Origin: Celeribacter baekdonensis
Lineage (GTDB): Bacteria > Pseudomonadota > Alphaproteobacteria > Rhodobacterales > Rhodobacteraceae
Direction: 5' to 3'
NCBI RefSeq assembly: GCF_003047105.1
Contig: NZ_CP028475.1
Coordinates: 62,001-126,000, forward strand
Length of the DNA stretch: 64,000 bases
Of the stretch, positions 1 through 8,896 are shown piece by piece (position 1 is the stretch's first letter; each line of letters starts with the position of its first letter). Made by a program: the position numbers and the translations under genes. The notes beneath the pieces are model-generated. The model did no database searches and was not told the origin of the DNA. It saw only the letters and a program-made list of their open reading frames with translations.

Positions 1-2
1 AG

Positions 3-935
3 ACCTCTTTCAACCGTGCGGGCGTTGCGCCAGTGGCCTTTGATTTCGCGGCTTCGGACGAGGTCAAATCGGAGTATGAATTTCACTTGGTCAGAGACCG
101 AGGCCGAAATGTTTACCTCTATAATCAAGAGTATCTCATGCGCCACGCGGGGCTGCATCGGAATATTTCGCCAGCTTATCTTTATTGGTTCAGTCAAACC
201 GATCCCGCCGTTGAGAGGATCTCGTGCGATCTCTCAGACGGCGAATGGCCGGGCTTTGCGCGTTTTACTTATTCAACCTGCTTTTCGGGTAAGGTTTTGG
301 TCCCGGATCAACATTTTTTCCGCGATCACGGGTATATTGAAACGGATCGTTTGGCGCGTGAGGCCCCCGCGTGGTCGGAGCGTAAAGATACCATTTATTG
401 GCGCGGACAGAACAACAGTCACGGGTTTTTTTCTCTTGAGCCCGAACATCTGGACAAGCCGTGGGTGATGCAGCGTTTGCGCTTTGCCATGGCCGCCCGC
501 GATATTCAGGGGGTTGATGCCCGTTTTGTGGCTGGGACGACCCATCTCCAAGAAGCGCAATGTGCGCAAGCGGGCTTGATGGCGCAGAAACGCCCTTGGC
601 AGGCTTGGGCCGGTGACAAATATGCACTGGATATTGATGGGTTTTCAAATGCTTGGTGCAACTTTATGCAACGGCTGAAACTTGGCTGTTGCGTGCTTAA
701 AGTGGACAGTCAGTTTGGCTTTCGGCAATGGTATTACGACACGTTGGTGCCATTTGAACACTACGTCCCGGTCAAGGCAGACATGTCTGATTTGGCCGAA
801 AAAGTGGACTGGGTTCGGACCCATGACACGGAGGCGCAAAAAATCGCCGCTGCAGGGCAGGCCTTGGCCCGCGCAATGACATTTGAGAGCGAAACGGCAC
901 GCGCGGCACAGATTATCGAAGAGCATTGGGCATAA
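3..935 (+). CDS. Family 90 glycosyltransferase (CAP10/LPS-modifying type), 5' end cut by window
   Basis: Probable glycosyltransferase that adds a sugar to a surface polysaccharide or LPS. Counting from a GTG at 33, the protein shows the GT90/CAP10 hallmarks: an IYWRG segment near residue 121-125 and the C-terminal block with DGFSNAWCNF, the LKLGCCVLKV core and the YVPVKADMSDL segment. The frame stays open from the GTG back to base 3, so the true start may lie outside the window and this entry is treated as 5'-partial. The next gene makes UDP-xylose, and GT90 includes xylosyl- and glucosyltransferases, so UDP-xylose is a plausible donor (inference). The acceptor cannot be read from the sequence. 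Confidence 0.75.
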   Translation, partial: TSFNRAGVAPVAFDFAASDEVKSEYEFHLVRDRGRNVYLYNQEYLMRHAGLHRNISPAYLYWFSQTDPAVERISCDLSDGEWPGFARFTYSTCFSGKVLVPDQHFFRDHGYIETDRLAREAPAWSERKDTIYWRGQNNSHGFFSLEPEHLDKPWVMQRLRFAMAARDIQGVDARFVAGTTHLQEAQCAQAGLMAQKRPWQAWAGDKYALDIDGFSNAWCNFMQRLKLGCCVLKVDSQFGFRQWYYDTLVPFEHYVPVKADMSDLAEKVDWVRTHDTEAQKIAAAGQALARAMTFESETARAAQIIEEHWA

Positions 936-986
936 GCCCCTGTGCCAATCCGGCCCGCATGGGCTAACCCTATTTTGGAGAGCCCT

Positions 987-1958
987 ATGGCGCGACTTTA
1001 TGACAGCCGTAAACGTATTCTTGTCACCGGAGGTGCGGGGTTCATTGGGTCGCATTTGATGGATCGTTTGTTGGATCAAGGTCATGATGTGATCTGTGTC
1101 GACAACCTCTTCACCGGCACCAAACGCAACATCGACCATTTGCACACGCATCCGCGCTTTGAGTTCCTGCGCCATGATGTGACCTTTCCGCTCTATCTTG
1201 AGGTGGATGAAATTTACAACCTCGCCTGTCCGGCCTCGCCGGTGCATTACCAACACGATCCCGTGCAAACGACGAAAACCTCGGTGCATGGTGCGATCAA
1301 TATGTTGGGACTGGCCAAGCGTTTGAAATGTAAAATCTTTCAGGCTTCCACTAGCGAAGTTTACGGCGATCCCGTGGTGCATCCGCAGACCGAAGACTAT
1401 TGGGGCAACGTCAATCCCATCGGCCCGCGGTCTTGCTACGATGAGGGCAAACGTTGTGCCGAAACCTTGTTCTTTGACTATCACCGCCAGCACGGGCTTG
1501 AGATCAAAGTGGCGCGAATTTTCAACACCTATGGCCCGCGCATGCATCACGCCGATGGGCGCGTTGTGTCGAATTTCATCGTGCAGGCCTTGTTGGGCGA
1601 TCCGATCACCATTTATGGCGATGGCTCGCAAACCCGGTCCTTTTGCTATGTGGATGATCTGGTCGAAGGCTTTTTGCGGTTGATGGAGACCGGGCGCGAA
1701 GAAACGGGTCCGATCAACCTTGGCAATCCGGGTGAATTTACCATCCGCGCATTGGCGGAAAAGGTCATCGAGATGACCGGTTCGCGCTCGACGCTTGTGT
1801 TTCACAATTTGCCGCAAGACGATCCGAAACAGCGCAAACCGGATATTTCCCGCGCCAAAGCGGCGCTTGATTGGGAGCCAACCGTGGCATTGGAAGAGGG
1901 CCTGTCGCGCACCATTGCCTATTTCAACGCGCTTCTCCCCACTCTCAAGGTGGCGTGA
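987..1958 (+). CDS. uxs: UDP-glucuronic acid decarboxylase (UDP-xylose synthase)
   Basis: Extended short-chain dehydrogenase that oxidises and decarboxylates UDP-glucuronate to UDP-xylose in the cytosol. The 323-residue protein has the N-terminal NAD-binding motif [10 protein letters not shown] (about residues 14-23), the family-typical [12 protein letters not shown], the catalytic Tyr151-xxx-Lys155 (SCYDEGK) and the [10 protein letters not shown] block, all diagnostic of UXS/bacterial UGD decarboxylases. The ATG at 987 is preferred over a GTG at 942 because a GGAG ribosome site lies just upstream and homology begins there. It follows the GT90 gene by about 50 bp on the same strand, suggesting a shared role in xylose-containing surface glycan synthesis. 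Confidence 0.9.
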   Translation: MARLYDSRKRILVTGGAGFIGSHLMDRLLDQGHDVICVDNLFTGTKRNIDHLHTHPRFEFLRHDVTFPLYLEVDEIYNLACPASPVHYQHDPVQTTKTSVHGAINMLGLAKRLKCKIFQASTSEVYGDPVVHPQTEDYWGNVNPIGPRSCYDEGKRCAETLFFDYHRQHGLEIKVARIFNTYGPRMHHADGRVVSNFIVQALLGDPITIYGDGSQTRSFCYVDDLVEGFLRLMETGREETGPINLGNPGEFTIRALAEKVIEMTGSRSTLVFHNLPQDDPKQRKPDISRAKAALDWEPTVALEEGLSRTIAYFNALLPTLKVA

Positions 1959-1962
1959 GCCG

Positions 1963-3372
1963 TTACATAAAGCGGCGTAAGCGTTTGAGAAGGCGGGCTT
2001 TGAGGCCTTTGAATGGGGGGTCAATCAGAGCCATCCCGTTCCATTTCACTTGCCGCACCACGGGTTTGAGATGGGAAAACGTCTCGAACCCGGCGCGGCC
2101 ATGATAGGCTCCCATACCAGAGGCACCGACACCGCCAAAGGGTAGCGTGTCAAACCCCACATGGATCACCGTGTCATTGACCGTCACGCCACCTGAAATG
2201 GAGTGATCAAGCCACAGATCTTGCTCGGCGCGATCTTCGGCAAAAACGTATAGCGCCAGCGGATGATCGCGCGCGGCGGCGAATTCAAGCGCCTGTTGCG
2301 GCGTGTCATAGGGCACGATCGGTAGGATCGGACCAAAGATTTCCTCCCGCATCAAGGCGATGTCCAAAGGCGGGTCAAGCACAAGGGCAGGGGCGAATTT
2401 ACGGGTATTTCCTGTGCCGCCTTCAAGCCGGATCACCTCGGCCCCACGCGTTTTCGCCTCAGAGAGCAGTGTCTCAAGCCGGGTCAGGTGACGTTCCGTG
2501 ATGATCCCGGCAAAATCCGGGCTTTGCGCACCTTGCGGATAAAACCGCATCATCGCGCCCATCACCGCATCCGCCATCGGACCAATTTTATGACGCGGCA
2601 CCAAGACATAATCGGGCGCAACACAGACCTGCCCCGCATTTGCGGTCTTACCCCAAGCAATACGCCGCGCGGCACGGTTGAGATCCGCAGAAGGCATCAA
2701 AATGGCGGGGGATTTTCCGCCCAGCTCCAAGGTCACGGGTGTTAAATTCCGCGCCGCTGCCTCGGCCACCTTACGCCCCACCCCGGTGGAGCCGGTGAAG
2801 AACAGGTGATCAAAGGGCAGGGCGGAAAACGCCGCCGACACATCGGGGCCGCCGATGATCGCTATGATTTCGTCAGGGGCGAAGGCCTCGGCAATCATAT
2901 CGCGTAAGACGGCGGAGGTGCGCGGCGCCAATTCGGAGGGTTTCAACATCACCCGATTGCCCGCAGCCAAGGCGGCGGCAATGGGGGCAAGCGACAACAT
3001 CACCGGAAAATTCCACGGCGCAATGATGCCGACCACGCCCAATGGCTGGGGGCGAATTTCAGCGCGGGCGGGTTTGTAAATCAACGGCGTGCGGATACGA
3101 CGGATTTTCATCCAGGCTTTGAGATGGCGCTTGGCGGTGCGAATCTCTCCAAAACTTACGTCGATGTCAAACGTCCGACTTTCCTGCGCACTGCGATGGG
3201 AAAAATCGTCGGACATGGCGGTGAGCAGGGCAGGCTCGGCCTTGGTCAGGGCTTCTTCCAACCGCGTCAGGCGATCCAGACGCAGATCATAGGACACCAC
3301 CGGCTCCGCCCGATGCGCGTGGCGCATGGTTTCAAACATGCGGGATAGGTCTGTCGATGTGTCTTGGCTCAT
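1963..3372 (-). CDS. calB: Coniferyl-aldehyde dehydrogenase (NAD(P)-dependent aldehyde dehydrogenase)
   Basis: Oxidises an aldehyde, most likely coniferyl aldehyde to ferulate, in the cytosol. The 469-residue protein has the complete ALDH signature: APWNFP near residue 120, FTGSTGVG, the general-base Glu216 in LELGGKSP and nucleophile Cys250 in GQVCVAPD. The N-terminal block and the C-terminal IHVGFDTLPFGGVGASGMG resemble the coniferyl-aldehyde dehydrogenase subgroup rather than betaine or succinate-semialdehyde enzymes. It is transcribed alone, converging on uxs with a 4 bp gap. Its presence fits the ferulate/coumarate catabolic operon 15 kb away, which would receive its product. The exact aldehyde substrate is inferred from family resemblance only. 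Confidence 0.8.
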   Translation of the reverse strand: MSQDTSTDLSRMFETMRHAHRAEPVVSYDLRLDRLTRLEEALTKAEPALLTAMSDDFSHRSAQESRTFDIDVSFGEIRTAKRHLKAWMKIRRIRTPLIYKPARAEIRPQPLGVVGIIAPWNFPVMLSLAPIAAALAAGNRVMLKPSELAPRTSAVLRDMIAEAFAPDEIIAIIGGPDVSAAFSALPFDHLFFTGSTGVGRKVAEAAARNLTPVTLELGGKSPAILMPSADLNRAARRIAWGKTANAGQVCVAPDYVLVPRHKIGPMADAVMGAMMRFYPQGAQSPDFAGIITERHLTRLETLLSEAKTRGAEVIRLEGGTGNTRKFAPALVLDPPLDIALMREEIFGPILPIVPYDTPQQALEFAAARDHPLALYVFAEDRAEQDLWLDHSISGGVTVNDTVIHVGFDTLPFGGVGASGMGAYHGRAGFETFSHLKPVVRQVKWNGMALIDPPFKGLKARLLKRLRRFM

Positions 3373-3760
3373 CTGTCACCTCCTGTGCCTGTGTGGCATT
3401 GAGCCAGAAAACAAGCGTAAGAGAAAGGCGTCAGATGCGCTTTGCCGTGACGTTTAACGCCAGATAAGGCGGCGCACTGTCGCACGAATGCCGTTTTGCG
3501 ACGGCTCCAACAGGCATCCCAATACGAATGCAAAAGGTCTGATCTCGGTCATGTCGCAGGTCCCCACGCCTGATTTTCGTCTCTCCCACCCTTGATACGT
3601 TCAAATTATCTCGATTGCGTGACAGATAGCGCGGTGATGTCGTTTAAAGGCCACCAGATTCAACATTTCATTAGGGGCTTTGTGGTTTGGTTTAGGGCAT
3701 GAACTGGAGGGGTCCAGTGTTGCGCTTTCGGGTGCAGCTCAGTCACGTGGGGTGAATGCG
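3373..3760. other. Intergenic region, no gene seen
   Basis: This 388 bp stretch must hold the promoter of the divergent aldehyde dehydrogenase gene. A GGAGG-type ribosome site for that gene lies directly next to its ATG (3373-3385). I see no convincing palindrome, RNA gene or conserved reading frame in the remainder. Confidence 0.5.
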
Positions 3761-4018
3761 ATGTCCAACACTACAATGTCCAACAGAGACAAGAGAGATG
3801 CGGTTTCGACCGCCACACCTAGGGCGATGCCACTTGGGGGGATCAGATTGAGTGTTTTGATCCTTTTGACGGGCTTGGCTTTGGTTGAGGCGCAACCGGC
3901 GAAGGCTGCGTTCCCAAATTCGAAAAAGCATGTCGTTTTGCCGGAGATCAGCACCCCAATTGCGCCGCCTTTGACCGTGGGCGGCGGAACTGAGGACGCT
4001 GCCCCTTTGTCCGAATGA
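3761..4018 (+). CDS. Small secreted or membrane-anchored hypothetical protein
   Basis: Unrecognised 85-residue protein. After a polar, Arg/Lys-containing N-terminus of about 30 residues there is one hydrophobic stretch (LSVLILLTGLAL) followed by an AKAA-like signal peptidase site, then a short Pro/Gly-rich tail. That layout suggests export to the periplasm or a single membrane anchor. The ATG at 3761 was chosen over an in-frame start at 3680 because the extra 27 residues look non-coding; no strong ribosome site is visible. It stands alone between the aldehyde dehydrogenase and tRNA-Ser. It could be a chance open frame. Confidence 0.4.
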   Translation: MSNTTMSNRDKRDAVSTATPRAMPLGGIRLSVLILLTGLALVEAQPAKAAFPNSKKHVVLPEISTPIAPPLTVGGGTEDAAPLSE

Positions 4019-4162
4019 AATGATATGGAGTGTGGCTCACATCACTCGGGACGGCCTTGTCATGGGACGATACTTGATTGCCGTTCGTGGACTGAAAAAC
4101 ATGCACCCAGAGGATGCTATTTTATCTTGTGTCTCTGAAACGCCTCCATTACACGGGTCGGC

Positions 4163-4252
4163 GGAGACGTGGCCGAGTGGTCGAAGGCGCTCCCCTGCTA
4201 AGGGAGTAGGCCCGGAAGGGTCTCGAGGGTTCGAATCCCTTCGTCTCCGCCA
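4163..4252 (+). tRNA. tRNA-Ser (anticodon GCU)
   Basis: The acceptor arm GGAGACG (4163-4169) pairs with CGTCTCC (4242-4248), followed by discriminator G and an encoded CCA. The anticodon stem CTCCC/GGGAG encloses CTGCTAA with anticodon GCT at 4197-4199. A long variable arm (about 4207-4226) and the T-arm GGTTCGAATCC make it a class II serine tRNA reading AGC/AGU codons. Its 3' end is the probable attachment site of the element remnant that follows. Confidence 0.97.
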
Positions 4253-4290
4253 CCTACCATTTTCATTGAATGGCCTTGGGGCGTTTGTTA

Positions 4291-4324
4291 GCGTATAAGT
4301 GTATGGACTTATGCGCTTATTTTC
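4291..4324 (+). terminator. Stem-loop after tRNA-Ser
   Basis: GCGTATAAGT (4291-4300) pairs with ACTTATGCGC (4307-4316) with one G-T wobble around a 6-base loop and is followed by TTATTTTC. It could terminate the tRNA transcript, or it may belong to the attachment region of the adjacent integrase remnant. Confidence 0.45.
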
Positions 4325-4400
4325 ATTCGTTGATTGTGTTCGTTTCACTTCGATTGCGCTCGGTTCTGTTCGTTGCGTGGTATGAAAGGTGGTACGTTCC

Positions 4401-4637
4401 ATGGCCTACACCTCAGGAAAATTGACAAAGAATCTCGTCCGAACCCTTGGCTCAGGGCGGCATGGCGACGGAAATGGTCTCTACCTTGTCGTGGACCCAT
4501 CCGGCGCCCGGCGCTGGATCGTGCGGGTCACAGTGAAGGGCCAGCGAAACCGGCAAGGGAAGCCCAACCGAACCGACTTCGGGCTCGGCGGTGCCGATAA
4601 GGTCAGTCATTCTGCACCGCCTTTCATGTTCAAATAA
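4401..4637 (+). pseudogene. Truncated tyrosine-recombinase integrase (N-terminal DUF4102-type arm-binding domain only)
   Basis: Only the first 70 or so residues of a P4-type island integrase remain. The segments LTKNLVRTL, RHGDGNGLYLVVDPSGARRW and FGLGG are the typical opening of the N-terminal arm-binding domain. Homology ends at about 4605; the last residues before the stop at 4635-4637 are unrelated read-through, and the core-binding and catalytic domains are missing. The gene starts 150 bp from the tRNA-Ser 3' end in the orientation usual for islands integrated in tRNA genes. It is therefore read as the scar of a mostly deleted genomic island. Confidence 0.75.
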
Positions 4638-5203
4638 TCATTCCAATCTTGTCCAGCGGGGGCGGGAAGTAATGAAACATCCCAGCCAAGTCCGCTGGCC
4701 CTTTGTGCCAAAGCCTGTGCCGCTCTTAATACTGCGCCTTTGTCGTCGCTGTCTGAAGCGATTATGAGCCGTGAAGGGGTTGCTGGCAGTGATAGGCTTT
4801 CTATTCCACTGGCCGAAAGTGCCGCCCAGATCGTCGCAGGGGTTTTGAGTATGCCACTCGCAAGAGAAAGACCTGTTTCAATACCTTCTGAAACGGCAAG
4901 AACATTGCCGCCCTGAGCCAGTCGCACAGAGCCGCCTTTGCAGCCGCCTAGCATGGCTTTGGCAGGTATGACCTTCGCTTTCTGGCCCGATTGCGTAAGG
5001 TAGGTGCGATGGACTGCAAAGCCCTGTACGCCCTGAATGTGTGCAATCATTGCAGGCAAGTGATTGCCTGAGGCATGTCTGCACGATGGATGAAAGCGCA
5101 GGGAGGTTGGCATCGCGCATGTGATTGCGCGTTGCCTTAGCCATTCATCTGGAATGGAAATGCCTCGACCGTCTTTATTGTAGGCCAGTTCGAGCCTTAT
5201 CAA
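4607..5203 (-). pseudogene. Toprim-domain primase-like protein, C-terminal fragment
   Basis: Remnant of a mobile-element DNA primase/Toprim protein. The surviving part has the LRFHPSCRH motif, the HRTYL segment, the Toprim glutamate in VLAVSEGIETGLSLA and the DxD motif in IIASDSDDKGA, ending with the DWNDYL block, an arrangement typical of plasmid and phage Toprim proteins. The only start is a TTG at 5203 within an open frame that continues upstream past 5376 with no ATG or GTG, and the N-terminal zinc-finger/primase region is absent. It converges on the integrase remnant, and its 3' end overlaps that remnant by 31 bp, so an internal deletion probably joined the two. Confidence 0.7.
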
Positions 5204-5376
5204 ATCTTGTAGTCTGGTTTCTTGATCAACTCGTGGAGGAACAGCATTTCGGAAGTAGTTGTCGCGAGCGGTAAGACGCGGGCGCGAAAGTCTTTCATAT
5301 TTTCGTATGGTTGTTTTGTTCCAGCCTACGGCCTTGATTTCATCGCGAAAACCTCCAGCCCTTGTTTCGCAAGTTT

Positions 5377-6549
5377 TCAGGTCAGGAAAAATTGCGAGAA
5401 CATCGGTTCTGCGGCGGCTCCGATTACACGGGCATTGCCGCCGATTTGGGCGGGTTCGACCCGGGGTGCGATCAGCCCACGCAGGTCCAGAGCCTGAAGT
5501 TCGGCGCGGGTTTCGTCCACAAGCCGCTCGCGCACATCTGCGGGAAAGGCCCCGTCGATCAGCACCGCTTCGAAATCAATCACGCTACAGACCGTGCGGC
5601 TGGCGGAGGCGAGGGCCTTGGCGGACTGGGTGATCCAGTCATCCAAATGGGTGCCGAAACCGGACCAATCTTGCGGCATACGCCACAGCGCTGTGGTGTC
5701 GCCTCCGGCTTTAAGGACTGCGGCCTCCAGCAGATAAAGCGAGGCGGCGTCAATCAGTTGCACCTCTTTGCCCTCGGTGGTGATGTGGGGCAGGGAGCCA
5801 AAGGCCCCGGCATTGTGTTGCCGTCCTTCGACGACCGAAGAGGCCATGACAATGCCGCCACCGATGAAGGAGCCAATGAAGAAATAGGCGTAGTCAGTAA
5901 AGGCGCGTCCGCGGCCAAAGAAATGTTCGGCGCGGCAGGCGGCGGTGGCGTCATTGTCGGTATATTGCGGCAGGTCGGAAAACGTCGCGATCTCGGTGGC
6001 AAAGTCGATCTCGCGCCAAATGTTGAAATCCTTTGGCGCGCCCAAAGCGTCGCTCCACCGCCAAATTTCCGACGGTGCGGCGACGCCAATGCCACACAGA
6101 CGCTTACGTTGATAGGGGGTTAAGGCCGCGGCGAGCGTCTCCATTCCCTCACGCAAAAAGGTAAAGATTTGGTCCGGCATGGGATAACGGTAGGTAATCA
6201 GGCGTTGTTCCAAAACTCGACCGGACAGGTCCATCACCACCAAATCTGATGAGCGTCGCCCAATTTTGAGGCCAAACGACAGCGCCCCATCCGAGTCGAT
6301 TTCCATCGGAATCGACGGCTTTCCGACCTTGCCGCGCTTTGGTGATCCGCGTTTGAGAAAGCCTTCGTTTTCAAGTTTTCTCAATATGTTAGAGACGGTT
6401 TGAGCCGACAGGTCGGTGCGCTTGGCAAGCTCGCTACCGGGCATGCCTCCATGACGTTGAATGAGCGATAGGATCAATCTTTCATTGATCTCACGCACGC
6501 CAATCTGATTGACGCCCGATCGAAGCTGGCGCACCTCAATATCATTCAT
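5377..6549 (-). CDS. frcR: ROK-family transcriptional regulator of the fructose operon
   Basis: A 390-residue sugar-responsive repressor of the NagC/XylR ROK group. The N-terminal winged helix (about residues 25-85) contains LAKRTDLSAQTVSNILRKLENEGFL; the remainder is an actin-like ROK domain with a glycine-rich ligand segment (FIGSFIGGGIV). Full length, with the usual domain order, argues that it is intact although the element remnant abuts its stop codon. It is divergent from frcB with a palindrome between them, the same arrangement as frcR-frcBCAK in rhizobia, so it very likely controls that operon. The effector sugar is inferred to be fructose. Confidence 0.82.
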   Translation of the reverse strand: MNDIEVRQLRSGVNQIGVREINERLILSLIQRHGGMPGSELAKRTDLSAQTVSNILRKLENEGFLKRGSPKRGKVGKPSIPMEIDSDGALSFGLKIGRRSSDLVVMDLSGRVLEQRLITYRYPMPDQIFTFLREGMETLAAALTPYQRKRLCGIGVAAPSEIWRWSDALGAPKDFNIWREIDFATEIATFSDLPQYTDNDATAACRAEHFFGRGRAFTDYAYFFIGSFIGGGIVMASSVVEGRQHNAGAFGSLPHITTEGKEVQLIDAASLYLLEAAVLKAGGDTTALWRMPQDWSGFGTHLDDWITQSAKALASASRTVCSVIDFEAVLIDGAFPADVRERLVDETRAELQALDLRGLIAPRVEPAQIGGNARVIGAAAEPMFSQFFLT

Positions 6550-6588
6550 CTGTCGTCCTCCCGTGGGTCATATTGTCGAACTCGCATT

Positions 6589-6609
6589 AATAAATCAAAT
6601 GGATTTATT
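6589..6609. promoter_or_regulatory. Palindromic operator between frcR and frcB
   Basis: Perfect 8-bp inverted repeat AATAAATC (6589-6596) and GATTTATT (6602-6609) around a 5-bp spacer. It lies 40 bp upstream of the frcR start codon and just before a TTGACG -35-like hexamer at 6612-6617 reading toward frcB. This is the expected position for a ROK repressor site governing both genes; binding is inferred. Confidence 0.6.
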
Positions 6610-6722
6610 TATTGACGGGGCGCTAGGAATCATGTCTTTTCACCGTGAGCCGCTCGGAGGAAGTGGTGAGAGTGATGCGTGACCCTGAGACAGGGAGCGC
6701 GACGAATTTTGGGAGGACGACC

Positions 6723-7733
6723 ATGAAAAAACTTCTGACTGGGAGCGCAATTGCGCTGGCTTTGACGGCATCCGGGGCTTTTGCTGAGGACATCAGCGCC
6801 TGCCTTGTGACCAAGACGGACACCAACCCTTTCTTTGTGAAAATGAAAGAGGGTGCAAGCGCACAAGCTGAGGCTTTGGGCATCAAACTCAACACCTACG
6901 CGGGCAAACTTGACGGCGATGTGGAAACTCAGATCGCAGCCGTTGAATCCTGCATCGCTGGGGGCGCAAAAGGCATCCTGATCACCCCGTCTGACAGCCG
7001 TGCTTTGGCGCCTGTCGTGACCCAAGCCCGCGAAGCCGGTCTTTTGGTCATCGCACTCGACACGCCGTTTGAGCCGATCGACACCGCAGACGCGACCTTT
7101 GCCACCGACAACTTCTTGGCTGGCGAATTGATCGGCCAATGGGCGGCGGCGAAAATGGGCGACACGTCTAAGGCAAAAATCGCACTGTTGGATCTCAACC
7201 CCTCTGAAGTGTCCGTCGATTACCTGCGTGACAACGGGTTTTTGCAGGGCTTTGGCGTCGACATCAAAGATCCGAAAGACATTGGTGACGAAGACGACGA
7301 GCGCATCGTTGGCAATGATGTGACCAACGGCAACGAAGAGGGCGGTCGCACCGCGATGGAAAACCTGCTGCAAAAAGACAGCGGCGTGAACGTGGTGTAC
7401 ACCATCAACGAACCGGCAGCAGCCGGGGCCTATGAAGCGCTCAAATCCATGGGTCTCGAATCTCAGGCCTTGATCGTCTCGGTCGATGGCGGTTGCCCCG
7501 GCGTGCAAAACGTCAAAGACGGCGTGATCGGTGCGACGTCCATGCAGTTCCCGCTGTTGATGGCCTCCAAAGGCATCGAAGCGATCAAAGCCTATGCGGA
7601 CACGGGCGAAAAGCCGATGAATTCCGAAGGTCTCGATTTCTTCAACACAGGCGTTGAGCTTGTGACCGATCAACCGGTGGAGGGGATTCCGTCGATCACC
7701 TCCGAGGAAGCCCTCGGCAAGTGCTGGGGCTGA
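6723..7733 (+). CDS. frcB: Fructose ABC transporter, periplasmic substrate-binding protein
   Basis: Periplasmic binding protein of the CUT2 sugar ABC family. A signal peptide (MKKLL, hydrophobic core, cleavage after about residue 22 at AFA-ED) precedes a Peripla_BP_4 fold with the characteristic opening [20 protein letters not shown], the ligand-loop ITPSDS and the [10 protein letters not shown] segment. Length (336 residues) is normal. The ATG at 6723 is set by a GGGAGGA ribosome site and the signal peptide. It is first in the frcBCAK order, which with the ROK regulator identifies a high-affinity fructose system; related sugars such as ribose or mannose cannot be excluded. Confidence 0.87.
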   Translation: MKKLLTGSAIALALTASGAFAEDISACLVTKTDTNPFFVKMKEGASAQAEALGIKLNTYAGKLDGDVETQIAAVESCIAGGAKGILITPSDSRALAPVVTQAREAGLLVIALDTPFEPIDTADATFATDNFLAGELIGQWAAAKMGDTSKAKIALLDLNPSEVSVDYLRDNGFLQGFGVDIKDPKDIGDEDDERIVGNDVTNGNEEGGRTAMENLLQKDSGVNVVYTINEPAAAGAYEALKSMGLESQALIVSVDGGCPGVQNVKDGVIGATSMQFPLLMASKGIEAIKAYADTGEKPMNSEGLDFFNTGVELVTDQPVEGIPSITSEEALGKCWG

Positions 7734-7754
7734 TCTGATCCGCGTCGTTTCACC

Positions 7755-7780
7755 GGGAGAGGCAGCGTGCTGCCTCTCCC
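7755..7780 (+). other. Perfect intercistronic hairpin between frcB and frcC
   Basis: GGGAGAGGCAGC (7755-7766) is followed by its exact reverse complement at 7769-7780 with only two bases between, then a pyrimidine run CCCTCTTTT. Such stem-loops after binding-protein genes commonly stabilise the upstream mRNA or cause partial termination, giving more binding protein than permease. Confidence 0.7.
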
Positions 7781-7816
7781 CCCTCTTTTCGCCCTCCGAC
7801 ATCGAAGGACAGGGAA

Positions 7817-8896
7817 ATGAGTGACACCACCCCGGCCAAAAAAGGCCAAGATTTTGAACATGTTCTGGATCAAAGCGACCGTTCTGTCGCCTCGTTCGAG
7901 ACGTCCCAGAGAAATATCATCGAACGACTTCAGTCGGCTTTGCATGGCAACCCGACACTGGTGCCGGTGATCGTTTTGGCCGCAGCCGTTGTTGTGTTCG
8001 GTCTGATCGCAGGCGGTAAATTTTTCTCTGCCTTCAACCTGACATTGATCATGCAGCAGGTGTCGATCATCGGCATTCTCGCCGCGGCGCAATCGCTGAT
8101 CATCCTGACTGCGGGCATTGACCTTTCGGTGGCGGCGATCATGGTTTTGATGGCGGTGATCGCGGGCAATTTGGCGGTGTATAATGGCGTACCTGCGCCC
8201 ATTGCACTGATTGTTGCCTTTGTTGGCGGGACAGTGGCGGGGCTGATCAACGGCTTCTTGGTCACCAAGATCAAACTGCCGCCTTTCATCTCTACCTTGG
8301 GCACGTGGTCGATCTTTTTCGCGCTCAACCTGTGGCTTTCAGGTGCGCAATCCATCCGCTCGCAAGACATCGACGCCAATGCGCCCTTGCTCAAATTCTT
8401 TGGCCATACCATTGAAATGGGCGGTGCGCGCATCACCTATGGCTCGATCCTGATGGTGCTGGTCTTTGCCGTGCTGTGGTACATGCTCAACAAGACCGCG
8501 TGGGGCCGTCATGTTTACGCGGTGGGCGACGACAAAGACGCGGCGGAATTGGCGGGCATTCGCACCGACCGCACGCTTTTGTCGGTCTATGCGCTCTCAG
8601 GTTTCATCTGTGCCGTCGCCGCTTGGGCCTCTATCGGTCGGGTTGGCTCGATCTCGCCGCAGGCCTTCTATGAGGGTAACCTGCAATCCATCACTGCCGT
8701 GGTGATCGGGGGCATCTCGCTCTTTGGCGGGCGTGGTTCGATCCTTGGCGCTCTGTTTGGTGCTTTGATCGTGGGGGTGTTCCAATCCGGGCTGCGACTG
8801 GCCGGTGTGGATGTGCTCTGGCAGGTCTTTGCCATCGGTTGGCTCATCATCATCGCGGTCGCTATTGACCAATGGATTAGAAAGGCTTCGGCATGA
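7817..8896 (+). CDS. frcC: Fructose ABC transporter, permease
   Basis: Inner-membrane permease of the CUT2 (RbsC-like) family, 359 residues. It has a cytosolic N-terminus of about 55 residues, then roughly ten hydrophobic segments, with family blocks LIILTAGIDLSVAAIMVL, PPFISTLGTW and the C-terminal VVIGGISLFGGRGSILGALFGA that contacts the ATPase. It follows frcB by 83 bp including a hairpin and overlaps frcA by 4 bp (ATGA), indicating translational coupling. It should form the transmembrane pore for the sugar delivered by FrcB. Confidence 0.88.
   Translation: MSDTTPAKKGQDFEHVLDQSDRSVASFETSQRNIIERLQSALHGNPTLVPVIVLAAAVVVFGLIAGGKFFSAFNLTLIMQQVSIIGILAAAQSLIILTAGIDLSVAAIMVLMAVIAGNLAVYNGVPAPIALIVAFVGGTVAGLINGFLVTKIKLPPFISTLGTWSIFFALNLWLSGAQSIRSQDIDANAPLLKFFGHTIEMGGARITYGSILMVLVFAVLWYMLNKTAWGRHVYAVGDDKDAAELAGIRTDRTLLSVYALSGFICAVAAWASIGRVGSISPQAFYEGNLQSITAVVIGGISLFGGRGSILGALFGALIVGVFQSGLRLAGVDVLWQVFAIGWLIIIAVAIDQWIRKASA

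Noticed and set aside
645..2024. 459-residue open frame on the minus strand opposite uxs
   Set aside because: It lies entirely across the well-supported GT90 and UXS genes, has no recognisable domain, and is of the His/Arg-rich type that GC-rich antisense frames produce.
4253..5450. A second copy of the tRNA-Ser 3' end (attR) bounding the island remnant
   Set aside because: I looked for the T-arm and acceptor sequence between the integrase remnant and frcR and found none, so the right boundary stays undefined.
5222..6123. Several plus-strand open frames opposite frcR and the Toprim fragment
   Set aside because: They oppose recognised coding sequence, overlap each other and show no domain.
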